A stretch of DNA of 33,564 nt from Planctomycetota bacterium (GCA_021325115.1 JAJPHU010000116.1:1-33564), one strand, 5' to 3'. Shown: positions 16,584-24,810, counted from the first letter of the stretch. Numbers and translations: made by a program. Notes: generated from the letters alone by a model not told the origin.

Positions 16584-17380
16584 GAGGCTCTCTCCGCGAA
16601 GACATCGATCAGCGACGCTTCGCCGAAGCGTCGAACCTTCCCGACGCTTCGGCGAAGCGTCGCTAACCCCATCTCCTCTTCAATACGGGCCAGCATTGCC
16701 GCATCCGGAATGCCATCAACGATGTGCAAACGTTGGCGGTCTCCCTTATCTCCCCGTTCCTGGGGGGAGGGAATCGGCGTCAGAGCCAGGGCCATTCCGA
16801 TGGCTTGCGAACCGGACGGCATTTGACCGGCCTCATCCGGAGGCCCTTCCGGGCTTAGGCACGTCAGTACCATCCAGACGCCCGGCAACTGTTTCCCGAT
16901 CAACAAGGCGGTCGCCGCCAAAAGCCCCTCGAGGGGGCCGCCTGGTCCGCCGCCGACGCCGAAATTCGGCCCGTGGATCTGAAGCGCTTGGCTGATGGTG
17001 CCGGAAACGGAATGCAGGGAACGATGCGGAATCAAATGCGGTGAGACGCCCCAGGCGCCTTCGGCGGCGAAGCGTTGCAAAGCTGCCACCATGGCTGGAC
17101 GGCCTAGAAAACGTGGTGCGGCTACCACGCCCCAATCGCGGAAACAAGCTCCCTGCCAACCGGCCCTGACGATGGCCTGGTAAACCGCGCACAGCCCGGC
17201 GACGGTCTGCTCATCGGCGTGCTTGAGCAACGAAGCCGGCGGAGACATATGAGGAGCGGGACCAGGATGGCGCCGCAGCTCCGCCAGCGTTTCCGGACCG
17301 GCACGAACCACGGCATCCGCCGCCACTTCGCAGCTAACCACGCAGCTGTGGGCGAGCGATTGGTCGTTACATGGCTTCAA
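16580..17380 (-). CDS. Short Cys-less ketosynthase-like protein (chain-length-factor-like)
   Basis: A 266 aa protein resembling only the N-terminal half of a ketosynthase. Segments such as PHLIPHRSLHSVSGTISQAL and the nucleophile elbow region (NFGVGGGPGGPLEGLLAA, about residues 137-154) match the family, but the elbow has Gly where the active-site Cys should be, and no His-containing second half follows. It is therefore probably not a condensing enzyme on its own; by analogy with KS-beta subunits it may pair with the complete KS, to which it is coupled by a GTGA overlap. The start is TTG 17380, with AAGGA about 9 nt upstream. Two palindromic repeats are inside its 3' third and encode LTPIPSPQERGDKGD and ATLRRSVGKVRRFGEAS. 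Confidence 0.7.
   Translation of the reverse strand: MKPCNDQSLAHSCVVSCEVAADAVVRAGPETLAELRRHPGPAPHMSPPASLLKHADEQTVAGLCAVYQAIVRAGWQGACFRDWGVVAAPRFLGRPAMVAALQRFAAEGAWGVSPHLIPHRSLHSVSGTISQALQIHGPNFGVGGGPGGPLEGLLAATALLIGKQLPGVWMVLTCLSPEGPPDEAGQMPSGSQAIGMALALTPIPSPQERGDKGDRQRLHIVDGIPDAAMLARIEEEMGLATLRRSVGKVRRFGEASLIDVFAERAS
16611..16664. repeat. Perfect 23 bp inverted repeat inside the KS-like gene
   Basis: The left arm (16611-16633, AGCGACGCTTCG then CCGAAGCGTCG) and right arm (16642-16664) are exact reverse complements around 8 nt (AACCTTCC). Each arm is itself a near-perfect palindrome CGACGCTTCG-N-CGAAGCGTCG. It encodes ATLRRSVGKVRRFGEAS near the protein C-terminus, so it was apparently tolerated in frame. 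Confidence 0.85.
16741..16775. repeat. C-run/G-run palindrome inside the KS-like gene
   Basis: CTCCCTTATCTCCCC (16741-16755) faces GGGGGGAGGG (16762-16771) around GTTCCT. On the coding strand it encodes LTPIPSPQERGDKGD, a peptide that looks like a translated dispersed repeat and not like a ketosynthase segment. It is similar in type to the insertion in the Nudix gene at 813-854. Confidence 0.6.
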
Positions 17381-17686
17381 AGGACACGAATCCTTTCGCC
17401 TTCTTCTCCATCTCGATCGTCTGGCGCCGAGTTGCCATCATACGAACTCGGAGAGACGAAGTAGGAGAGGACGTACCCCAATCAACCAATTCTGTCAACG
17501 GGAGATCAGGTAATTTCCGCGCATCCCCTTTATCCGCTCCACCGCTTCTCGCCGCCAATGGCTGCTTGCTCTTGGCAATTTCGCGCGCGGCTCGCTAAGC
17601 TAGAACAAATAAGTAATTTTGGTTAGCCGCACGCCGTAAACTCGCGGCTAATAGAGGAATTCCTTTCGTTTCACAGGGCCATTCCG
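17381..17686. other. Divergent spacer between the KS operon and the tricorn gene
   Basis: This 306 bp divergent spacer should hold both promoters, but I see no confident -35/-10 pair. On the minus strand a small frame (MATRRQTIEMEKKAKGFVSF, ending EAM, with stop at 17367) runs up to and overlaps the TTG of the short KS gene; without a Shine-Dalgarno it is only a possible leader peptide. GGTTAGCCGC..GCGGCTAA (17621-17651) is a short hairpin. Nothing else is recognisable. Confidence 0.5.
17621..17651. repeat. Short hairpin TTAGCCGC/GCGGCTAA before the tricorn gene
   Basis: TTAGCCGC faces GCGGCTAA with a 13 nt interior (ACGCCGTAAACTC). It lies about 40 nt before the tricorn start. A degenerate relative appears in the convergent spacer at 1678-1761. 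Confidence 0.5.
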
Positions 17687-20600
17687 ATGCTGCGCCTTTT
17701 CCGAACTTCTGTGGCGATCTTGCTTTTCGCCTTCTTCGTAGACCGAATCGGCGCTCAGGAGCCGATTCAGCTGGCCCGCACACCAGACATTTCTCCCGAC
17801 GGCAAGCTCGTCGCCTTCAGCTACAAGGGCGACATCTGGGTCGTGGAGGCGATCGGCGGCACCGCGCGGGCCGTTACCTCGCACCCCGCTCATGACATTG
17901 AACCTGTCTTCAGCCCCGATGGACGTACCCTCGCCTTCAGTTCCAACCGCCACGGCAGCTATGACATTTACATAGTGCCCGTGCAGGGTGGACGGCCGAA
18001 ACGTCTGACGGTAGATTCGGCCACAGAGCGCGTGTGCGGCTGGTCGCCCGACGGCAAGAATATCCTCTACGCCTCGACGCGCAGCACCGCTTTTCCGCAC
18101 AACTACGAACTGTACCTGGTGCCGGTCGAGGGCGGCATGTCGCGGCGCGTCAGCGCTGCTGAGGGCAAGGAGGGCACTTTTTCACCAGCAGGCGATCGCA
18201 TCGCCTATGTCCGCGGACCGGGCACCTGGTATCGGAAGGGCTATCGTGGTTCGTCCAACGACGATATTTGGATTTGCAACGCCGATGGCAGCAACAATCG
18301 GCGCGTGACTTCCTTCAACGGCCAAGACGGCTCGCCCATGTGGAGCGCCGACGGCAAGACGCTCTATTACGTCAGCGAAGCCCACGGCTCGCCGGCCAAT
18401 ATCGTGCGTCTGTCGCTGGATGCGGGCGCCAAGCCGCAACAGATCACCTTCCACAAAGACGACGGCGTTCGCCGGGCACGCATGTCGCGCGATGGGCAAT
18501 GGATCGTCTATGAATGCGGTGCCGATCTGTGGATCGTCTCCACGCGTCCGGAGGCCGTGCCACGCAAACTGGCCATTGAGGTCAACGCCGACGATAAGAG
18601 CAATCCGGAGCAGTTGCAAATCTTTACCAGCAAAGCCACCGAATTTTCGCTGTCCGCCGACGAGAAATTCATGACCTTCGCCGTCCACGGCAAGCTGTTC
18701 CGCAGAAAAGTCGGTCCTGACCCCAAAGTCGTGCAACTGACCGACGGACCTTGCAACGATCACAGCGCCGCCTGGTCGCCGGACAGCTCAAAAATCCTCT
18801 TTATCTCGGACCGCAATGGCCACGAGGACATTTATCTACTCGAAGCCGATGATGCCGAGCATCCCAAGCTCACCGAGGCCCGGCGCTTCAAGGTCAAGCA
18901 GATTACCAATACGCCCGAAGCCGAGTTGGGTGTCAGCTTCGCGCCCAATGGCAAGCGCGTCGCTTTCCTCCGCGCCGGCAAGCTGTGGACGATGAACCCC
19001 GACGGTAGCGACCCAAAAGTGATTGTCAAGGATGTTCACGTATTCGATTATGACTGGTCGCCAGACAGCCGCTGGATCGTCTATGCGCGGCGTGACGGCT
19101 CTTTTGCCAGCGAGTTGTACATCGTGCCGGCTTCGGGACCGACGAACCTCAACCCGCCGCGCAACATCACGCGCTACGCCACCTCCAACGGCGATGTGAC
19201 CTGGAGCCGCGATGGCAAGACCATCGCTTTTCTCAGCGAACGGCGCGAGTCTGGCAGACTCTATCCCTATGTGCTGCCCTTGCAAAAGCCGGCGGCACCG
19301 AGTGTAAACGAGCGTGGCGGCTTCTTCGGCAGCAATACGGCTGTATCCATCGATTGGGACGACATTCATCTGCGGGCTGAGCGAGCCGCGCCGGTACCGG
19401 CTTTGACTGCGGCCATTTCGCCCGACGGCAGCAAGATCGCCTTCGTCGATGCCAAGGAGCATGACCTGTGGGTGGCCAGTCCCGGCGGCCAACTCACCCG
19501 CTTGACAACTGGGCATGTCCACCCGCGGCAAATCGTCTGGTCCAAGCAGCGCGGCTCTCCGACCGCGAGTCTGGGCAGCGAGGTCATTTTTTATCTCGAT
19601 CGCCTGGGCACTATTCACCTGGTTCGTGCTTCGGGCAGTTCTGGCCCGGCGCTGTCTTTCCGCGTCAAATTACGCATCCGCACCGAGGATCTGTATCGGG
19701 AGATGTTTGATCAGAGTTGGCGCTATCTCGCCGAGCATTTCTACGATGCCAAGTTCCACGGCCGCGATTGGAACGCCATCAAGGCCAAGTATCGGCCGCT
19801 GATCAAACATATTTCTATGAAAGAAGATCTTTATGCTCTTCTGTATTTGATGCTGGGCGAGTTGAACGCCTCGCACCTGGGCGTTATCGGCCATCTCAGC
19901 GTTCCCGATGAAGAGACGGCCGATCTCGGCCTGATCTTCGACGAAAGCTACCGCGGTCGCGGCCTGAAGATTGCTGAGGTGCTTAAGCGCGGGCCAGCAG
20001 ATCGCCGCGGCCTGAATATCCGGCCTGGCGAATACCTCCTCAACATCGACGGCAAGGAAGTGACCGATAAGGAGGATCTGAGCCAGCTGCTCAACGGCAA
20101 AGTTGGCGAAGAAGTGTCGCTGCAAGTGGCGGCCGATCCTGAGACACCGCCCAAGGAACGGCGGCACGTCGAAATCACCGCCGTCAGCCGTGAAGCCATC
20201 CTGCCGTTGATGTACGATCGTTGGGTGGAGAACAATGCCTGCCGCGTTGCCGAATTGAGCAAAGGCAAGCTCGGCTACATCCACATCCCCAGCATGGACG
20301 AAGCTGGTCTGGATCGCTTTCTACGCTCACTGTATTCGGACAATTACGACAAGGAAGGTATTGTTCTCGACGTTCGCTACAACGGCGGCGGCTTCACACA
20401 TGACAAGATCCTCAACTATCTCGGCAGTCGTGAACACACGATTTTCCGGGAACGCGACGGCGGCGAGGGTTTGGTGCTGCGTTCCAGTGATCGCAAATGG
20501 CACAAACCGTTGGTTCTGCTCATCAACAACCGTTCCTATAGCGACGCTGAGATTTTCCCCAACGCTTTCCGCACTTTGGGGCTGGGCAAGCTGGTCGGCC

Positions 20601-20938
20601 AACCGACCGGCGGCTGCGTAATCGGCACGGGGGCGGTGCAGCTGATTGACGGTTCTATCCTTCGCATTCCTCGCATCGGCGTGTACACGACCAAAGGAGT
20701 GAACATGGAAAAAGAAGGCGTAACGCCGGATGTTCTCGTTGAAGAGCATCCCGATCAGCTGGCCAAGGGCATCGATGCCCAACTCGTCAAGGCGGTCGAG
20801 GTGTTGCAACAGGACGTGGTTGCCTGGAAGCAGAAGCATCAAGGCGGCACCTCCGACAAATCGGGTGCGTCCAGTTCCGCCGCCAATCCGACAGCCGCAC
20901 CGCCCTCGGTCATACCGGCCATGCCGCCGGCCAAATAA
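17687..20938 (+). CDS. Tricorn-like protease with signal peptide
   Basis: A 1083 aa peptidase of family S41. The N-terminus (LRLFRTSVAILLFAFFVDRI, then GAQ) is a signal peptide, so it is exported. Residues about 30-650 hold some 12-13 PD40/TolB-like blades (SPDGKLVAFSYKGDIWVV, FSPDGRTLAFSSNRHGSYD, WSPDSSKILFISDRNG), matching the two propellers of tricorn. A C1 helical region follows, with S729-H730 in GELNASHLG (equivalent to tricorn S745-H746), then a PDZ domain (LKRGPADRRGLNIRPGEYLL) and the C2 core with the nucleophile S952 and D953 (NNRSYSDAEIFPNAF). E1008 in NMEKEGVTPD is the likely last active-site residue. Degrades peptides; being secreted, it presumably acts in the periplasm. AGGG lies 8 nt upstream. 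A Pro/Ala tail follows the peptidase. Confidence 0.94.
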   Translation: MLRLFRTSVAILLFAFFVDRIGAQEPIQLARTPDISPDGKLVAFSYKGDIWVVEAIGGTARAVTSHPAHDIEPVFSPDGRTLAFSSNRHGSYDIYIVPVQGGRPKRLTVDSATERVCGWSPDGKNILYASTRSTAFPHNYELYLVPVEGGMSRRVSAAEGKEGTFSPAGDRIAYVRGPGTWYRKGYRGSSNDDIWICNADGSNNRRVTSFNGQDGSPMWSADGKTLYYVSEAHGSPANIVRLSLDAGAKPQQITFHKDDGVRRARMSRDGQWIVYECGADLWIVSTRPEAVPRKLAIEVNADDKSNPEQLQIFTSKATEFSLSADEKFMTFAVHGKLFRRKVGPDPKVVQLTDGPCNDHSAAWSPDSSKILFISDRNGHEDIYLLEADDAEHPKLTEARRFKVKQITNTPEAELGVSFAPNGKRVAFLRAGKLWTMNPDGSDPKVIVKDVHVFDYDWSPDSRWIVYARRDGSFASELYIVPASGPTNLNPPRNITRYATSNGDVTWSRDGKTIAFLSERRESGRLYPYVLPLQKPAAPSVNERGGFFGSNTAVSIDWDDIHLRAERAAPVPALTAAISPDGSKIAFVDAKEHDLWVASPGGQLTRLTTGHVHPRQIVWSKQRGSPTASLGSEVIFYLDRLGTIHLVRASGSSGPALSFRVKLRIRTEDLYREMFDQSWRYLAEHFYDAKFHGRDWNAIKAKYRPLIKHISMKEDLYALLYLMLGELNASHLGVIGHLSVPDEETADLGLIFDESYRGRGLKIAEVLKRGPADRRGLNIRPGEYLLNIDGKEVTDKEDLSQLLNGKVGEEVSLQVAADPETPPKERRHVEITAVSREAILPLMYDRWVENNACRVAELSKGKLGYIHIPSMDEAGLDRFLRSLYSDNYDKEGIVLDVRYNGGGFTHDKILNYLGSREHTIFRERDGGEGLVLRSSDRKWHKPLVLLINNRSYSDAEIFPNAFRTLGLGKLVGQPTGGCVIGTGAVQLIDGSILRIPRIGVYTTKGVNMEKEGVTPDVLVEEHPDQLAKGIDAQLVKAVEVLQQDVVAWKQKHQGGTSDKSGASSSAANPTAAPPSVIPAMPPAK

Positions 20939-21201
20939 TCCATACAATCCGCATAAGGACTATCGGACACCCCCCTCCCCCTGGTGGGGGAGAGTTCGAG
21001 GGTAGGGAGTGAAAGTGCAAATGGGCCAAGAAGTTCCGCTCTCCCCACCCGAACCCTCCCCTACGAGGGGCGAGGGAAATGTCTGCTCGTCCTAAGTGAT
21101 CGGTTTTCGGTTTTCAGACCCGATGAGCAACTCGCTTTTTGATCCGAAAACCGAAGGTCGAAAACCGAGTTCCGACTGGTGTTCAACCAAGAGGTGCGCA
21201 C
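20939..21201. repeat. Repeat-filled spacer (C-run/G-run and CCGAAAACCGA elements)
   Basis: Two kinds of inverted repeat fill these 263 bp. At about 20970-21075, C-rich and G-rich tracts alternate (CCCCCTCCCCCTGGTGGGGG, later CCCTCCCCTACGAGGGGCGA). At about 21100-21170, TCGGTTTTCGGTTTTCAG faces CCGAAAACCGAAGGTCGAAA and an A/C-rich continuation. No gene is seen. The first may terminate the tricorn transcript. Confidence 0.6.
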
Positions 21202-21894
21202 GTGAGCAACTCTTTGCTCGTCGAGTTCTATCAGCAAATCCCGGAAAACAGCCCCCAGACCAAGCCGAAGATGACCCGTAAGGAGGCCATCGAGGTCTTT
21301 AAGCAGCGCGTGGCCGAGCGCTATACCGAAGGCACTTTGCTGCGTCTTTTGGCCAATGGCGATAATCTGGCTCGCCGCGCCGCTTTGTTCGCCCTGAATT
21401 TGCTCGGCACCATGAATGCCTGCCCCGGCATCGCCGCCTGTCTGCACGATGACGACGGCGAAATCGCCCGGATAGCAGCTGAGACTCTGTGGACGCTGTG
21501 GTTCCGCAGCGATACGCCGGACAATAACCAGGAATTGCAGCGTTTGGTCCGTCTGCGTGACCGTGAACAGGCGCTGGCCGGTCTCAATGCTCTCCTCGAG
21601 CGCGCACCGGAATTCGCTGAAGCATACAATCAGCGTGCCATCATGTATTTTCGCCAACGGAAATTCGAGCGTTCGGCCGCTGATTGTCAGAAAGCACTGG
21701 AGTTGAACCCCTATCACTTCGGCGCCCAGGCCGGTTTAGGACAGTGCTATATGCAGATGCGCAAGCACCGAGCGGCGCTCAAAGCCTTCCGCGCCGCTCT
21801 GCGCCTCAATCCACGCATGGACGGCATCGCCGAAACCATTCGCGCCTTGGAACACGCTCTCGACGAAGAAGGCCGTCGTGATGATAAGAAGTGA
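21202..21894 (+). CDS. HEAT/TPR-repeat protein
   Basis: A 230 aa cytosolic helical-repeat protein. Residues about 45-105 look like HEAT-type pairs (LARRAALFALNLLGTM, DDDGEIARIAAETLWTLWF), and about 125-220 hold three TPR-like pairs (EFAEAYNQRAIMYFRQRKFE, HFGAQAGLGQCYMQMRKHRA). No catalytic motif. The GTG at 21202 was chosen because GAGG sits 7 nt upstream and the segment before it is spacer repeat. It probably binds a partner; the next gene, an anti-sigma-like protein 128 bp downstream, could be related by context only. Confidence 0.78.
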   Translation: MSNSLLVEFYQQIPENSPQTKPKMTRKEAIEVFKQRVAERYTEGTLLRLLANGDNLARRAALFALNLLGTMNACPGIAACLHDDDGEIARIAAETLWTLWFRSDTPDNNQELQRLVRLRDREQALAGLNALLERAPEFAEAYNQRAIMYFRQRKFERSAADCQKALELNPYHFGAQAGLGQCYMQMRKHRAALKAFRAALRLNPRMDGIAETIRALEHALDEEGRRDDKK

Positions 21895-22022
21895 CAACCC
21901 ACAAAATACACGCTGGCTTCGTGGTCCGAGATTCGGACCCTTCGATGCTGGAAGTGATACGGGGCGTAATCGTGGGGGGGATTGATTTGACATCGGTCCA
22001 GGGGCATGATTGAATAGGAGCC

Positions 22023-22460
22023 ATGAGTGAAATCAGCCGCGAGCAACTGCATGCCTATCTCGATGATGCCCTCAGCGACGCGGAGATGGCGAGGATCGAG
22101 CAAGCCCTGCGCGATTCGGAGCCGCTACGCCGGGCGCTGCGTCAGGCCATGCAGGAACGCGATCGCGGTGAACATTCGCTCGGCGCTGTCTGGCGACGCG
22201 AACGCCTCACCTGCCCGACGCGTGAACAACTCGGTAGTTATCTGCTGCAAGTGCTTGATGAAGAGCAGCAAGACTATATCGAATTTCATCTCCAGGTGAT
22301 CGAGTGTCCCTATTGTGTGGCCAATCTTGCCGATTTGCAAGCGCTCCAGCAGGAAGCGCCGCCGCAGGCGCGCGAACGGCGGCGACGTTTCTTTCAGTCC
22401 AGCGCCGGCTATCTGCATGTCAGCCGCGATACCAAAAAAAACGAAACACGGCGGAAATAG
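22023..22460 (+). CDS. Small anti-sigma-like zinc-finger protein
   Basis: A 145 aa protein with a helical N-terminus (REQLHAYLDDALSDAEMARI) typical of anti-sigma/zf-HC2 proteins and a metal-site-like segment H89, C95 and C98 (FHLQVIECPYC). The spacing is H-x5-C-x2-C, two residues longer than the usual H-x3-C-x2-C of ZAS-domain anti-sigma factors. No membrane helix is present. The start has AGGAG just 2 nt upstream, which is short. No sigma factor gene is in the window, so the partner is unknown. Arg-rich C-terminus. Function is inference. Confidence 0.65.
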   Translation: MSEISREQLHAYLDDALSDAEMARIEQALRDSEPLRRALRQAMQERDRGEHSLGAVWRRERLTCPTREQLGSYLLQVLDEEQQDYIEFHLQVIECPYCVANLADLQALQQEAPPQARERRRRFFQSSAGYLHVSRDTKKNETRRK

Positions 22461-22544
22461 CGCTGGTTAGAGTCGCTATCCAAACGAACCGTCTTAGTAC
22501 ATTTCGTCCAGCATCTGGAAGATCGTTTCCCTTTTCAGAAGCTC

Positions 22545-22573
22545 TTGCTTGCGCTGTTGGCGAATGCCATAAT
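22545..22573 (+). promoter_or_regulatory. Possible sigma-70 promoter for sppA
   Basis: TTGCTT (22545-22550) and CATAAT (22568-22573) are separated by 17 bp, 43 nt upstream of the sppA ATG. The match is moderate, and the spacing is right; a transcript start near 22580 would leave room for the GAGGGGAG Shine-Dalgarno. Confidence 0.4.
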
Positions 22574-22616
22574 CCAGCATAAGCGAAGGGAAGTCCGAGC
22601 CTGAGGGGAGCTTGGC

Positions 22617-24416
22617 ATGTTGCGTCGTCGTTATGGGATAGTGTTGGCCGTGTTCGTGGCGGCGCTACCAGGCCGCGCCGACGAACCGAAAGTCGAAAAA
22701 AAGACTGTCCGTCTGGCCCACATCAAGCTGTCCGGCTCGATGGGGGAAGCAGCCCCCTCCAGCGATCCGCTTTTGGGCAGCTTCAGCGAGCATTTCAAAA
22801 GCAAGCTCGACCGCATCCGCAAGGCGCGCAAGGATGCCAATATCCACGCTCTGTACTTGCAGCTGGACGGCCTGCACATCGGCTGGGGCAAGCTCGACGA
22901 GCTGTGCCAGACTATTGCCGATTTTCGCAAAAGCGGAAAGAAAGTGTATGCCTATCTCGAATCCGGTAATACGAAAGATTATCTGGCCGCCCTAGCTTGC
23001 GATGAAGTGTGCATCCCGGAATCGGGCTGGCTAATGCTGACCGGCCTGAGCGCCGAAGTGACCTTCTACAAGGAGTTGCTCGACAAGATCGGCGCCCAGG
23101 CGGACATGCTGCAAATGGGCGATTACAAATCCGCCGCCGAGCCACTCCTGCGCAAAAAGATGAGCAAGCCCGCCCGCGAACAGCTCACTCGTGTCCTCGA
23201 CGATTACTTCGAGAAAAGCCTGGTCCAGCGCATCGTCCGCTCCCGCCGCGGCAAAAACTTCACGGCCGAGCAGGTCAAGAAGCTGATCGACGAGGGACCG
23301 TACACGGCCCGTGCCGCTCTCAAGGCTGGACTCATCGATCGCATCGCTTACGCCGACGCTTATCGAGATCAGCTCAGGGATGCTTTGAAAAAACAACAGA
23401 AAGCCGATCTCTTCGCCTTCATCAAGGACTACGGCAAGGAAGACAAAAAGGAGATCGATTTTTCCAATCCGTTCGCCTTCTTCAAACTGTTGACAACACC
23501 GTCCAAGGCCAAATCCTCGTCCAATCCCAAGATCGCCGTTATCTACGCCAGCGGCGTCATCACCACGGGCAAGAGCGAGGGGGGACTATTCGAGGACGAG
23601 ACGGTCGGCTCGACGACGATGATTGAAGCCATCCGTCAGGCGGAGAAGGACGAGACGGTCAAGGCGATCGTGCTGCGTGTGGACAGTCCCGGCGGCTCGG
23701 CGTTGGCCAGCGACCTCATTTGGAACGAACTGAAGCATGCCAAAAAGCCGGTCCTCGCCAGCATGTCGGACACAGCGGCCAGCGGCGGTTACTACATCAG
23801 CATGGCTGCCCAGAAGATCTTTGCCGAGCCGAGCACACTGACCGGCTCCATCGGCGTCGTCGGCGGCAAGCTGGCCATCGGCGGTACCCTCAACAAGATT
23901 GGCATCACCACTGATGTCATCCGCCGCGGCGCCAATGCCGGCATCTTCTCGACCGATCAACCATTCAGCGATTCTGAGCGCAAGGCTCTGACGGCACTGA
24001 TGCAGGACACATACGACCAGTTTCTCGACAAGGCATTGGCCGGTCGTCACAAAGCTGGTAAGAAGATGACGCGTGACGAGTTGCTCAAGCTGGCCGGTGG
24101 CCGCATCTGGACTGGCCGACAAGCCAAGGAGAACGGCCTGATCGACGAATTGGGTACTCTGCAAGACGCCCTTGCGGCCGCCCGCGCTCTGGCCAATCTG
24201 CCCGCTGACAAGGAGCCGGAATTGCTCCAGTTGCCCAAATCGAAAGGCTTTCTCGATTCGCTGCTAGAAGATGTGGGTGGCCTTCGCGCTGGGCGCCTGC
24301 GGATGCCGGCACTGGCGCCCGAATGGCAGCGTAAGCTGCGGGGGCTGGACGGCCTGTTGCAGCTGCGTGGCGAGCCGGTGTGGCTGATGTTGCCGTATCG
24401 TGTTGATATTGAGTAA
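22617..24416 (+). CDS. sppA: Signal peptide peptidase SppA, 67K type
   Basis: Membrane-associated serine protease that degrades cleaved signal peptides. The 599 aa protein has the long, two-repeat form: N-terminal signal or anchor (MLRRRYGIVLAVFVAALPGR), the first half with the general-base K171 (MGDYKSAAEPLLRKKMS) and the second half with nucleophile S389 (DTAASGGYYISMAAQ), plus the tail TGSIGVVGGKLAIGG. These match K209 and S409 of E. coli SppA. GAGGGGAG is 6 nt upstream of the ATG. The next gene begins 5 nt after the stop, so the two are surely cotranscribed. Confidence 0.93.
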   Translation: MLRRRYGIVLAVFVAALPGRADEPKVEKKTVRLAHIKLSGSMGEAAPSSDPLLGSFSEHFKSKLDRIRKARKDANIHALYLQLDGLHIGWGKLDELCQTIADFRKSGKKVYAYLESGNTKDYLAALACDEVCIPESGWLMLTGLSAEVTFYKELLDKIGAQADMLQMGDYKSAAEPLLRKKMSKPAREQLTRVLDDYFEKSLVQRIVRSRRGKNFTAEQVKKLIDEGPYTARAALKAGLIDRIAYADAYRDQLRDALKKQQKADLFAFIKDYGKEDKKEIDFSNPFAFFKLLTTPSKAKSSSNPKIAVIYASGVITTGKSEGGLFEDETVGSTTMIEAIRQAEKDETVKAIVLRVDSPGGSALASDLIWNELKHAKKPVLASMSDTAASGGYYISMAAQKIFAEPSTLTGSIGVVGGKLAIGGTLNKIGITTDVIRRGANAGIFSTDQPFSDSERKALTALMQDTYDQFLDKALAGRHKAGKKMTRDELLKLAGGRIWTGRQAKENGLIDELGTLQDALAAARALANLPADKEPELLQLPKSKGFLDSLLEDVGGLRAGRLRMPALAPEWQRKLRGLDGLLQLRGEPVWLMLPYRVDIE

Positions 24417-24421
24417 AGCGC

Positions 24422-24772
24422 ATGGCCCGTTGCGAGCAAGGCTATCTGTGCGAGGTCTGCGGTCAGGAGGTTGGAGAGATCACCGAATCCGACCTGTATC
24501 TCCGTTACGTCCTCGGTGAAGTACCGCCCGAACAATTGCACATCCTGCCCGAACGGCACATCCGCTGTAATCCGGCGTTGGCGCAGTACATCGTCGATCC
24601 TGCGTTCGAGCCGATGCGCTGCGAAGGCGTCTTCGCCAAGGAATTGATGGACCACGATTTTGTCGCCGCCGAGGAAGCGCGGGTAACGCGCGGCTGGCGC
24701 CGCTTGCAAGAGTTGCCCCACCTGGGCATCCCCATAATCGATTATCCGTTGCCAAACGAGCCGGGAGGGTAA
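24422..24772 (+). CDS. Unknown small protein downstream of sppA
   Basis: A 116 aa protein I do not recognise. It has an N-terminal C-x2-C (YLCEVCGQEV), a lone later Cys (RHIRCNP) and C-terminal residues DYPLPNEPGG. No signal peptide and no membrane helix. It begins 5 nt after the sppA stop, so it is cotranscribed and may act with SppA. The last codons and the stop lie in the left arm of a 19 bp palindrome; the final EPGG is therefore supplied by the repeat. Its good reading frame and operon position make it a real gene. Confidence 0.7.
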   Translation: MARCEQGYLCEVCGQEVGEITESDLYLRYVLGEVPPEQLHILPERHIRCNPALAQYIVDPAFEPMRCEGVFAKELMDHDFVAAEEARVTRGWRRLQELPHLGIPIIDYPLPNEPGG

Positions 24773-24810
24773 GCGATGGTTCATCCATCCGTCGCTTACC
24801 CTCCCGGCTC
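24758..24810. repeat. Perfect 19 bp palindrome containing both convergent stops
   Basis: GAGCCGGGAGGGTAAGCGA (24758-24776) and TCGCTTACCCTCCCGGCTC (24792-24810) are perfectly complementary, with a 15 nt interior. The TAA in the left arm (24770-24772) ends the plus-strand gene, and the mirrored TAA in the right arm (24798-24796) ends the minus-strand gene; both proteins end EPGG. Same family as 4942-4991 and 1255-1314. Works structurally as a bidirectional terminator. Confidence 0.85.

Noticed and set aside
17367..17558. 63-codon minus-strand frame ending at the short KS gene start
   Set aside because: It has no ribosome-binding site, and most of it runs over spacer DNA with no recognisable family; only its 3' end could be a leader peptide.
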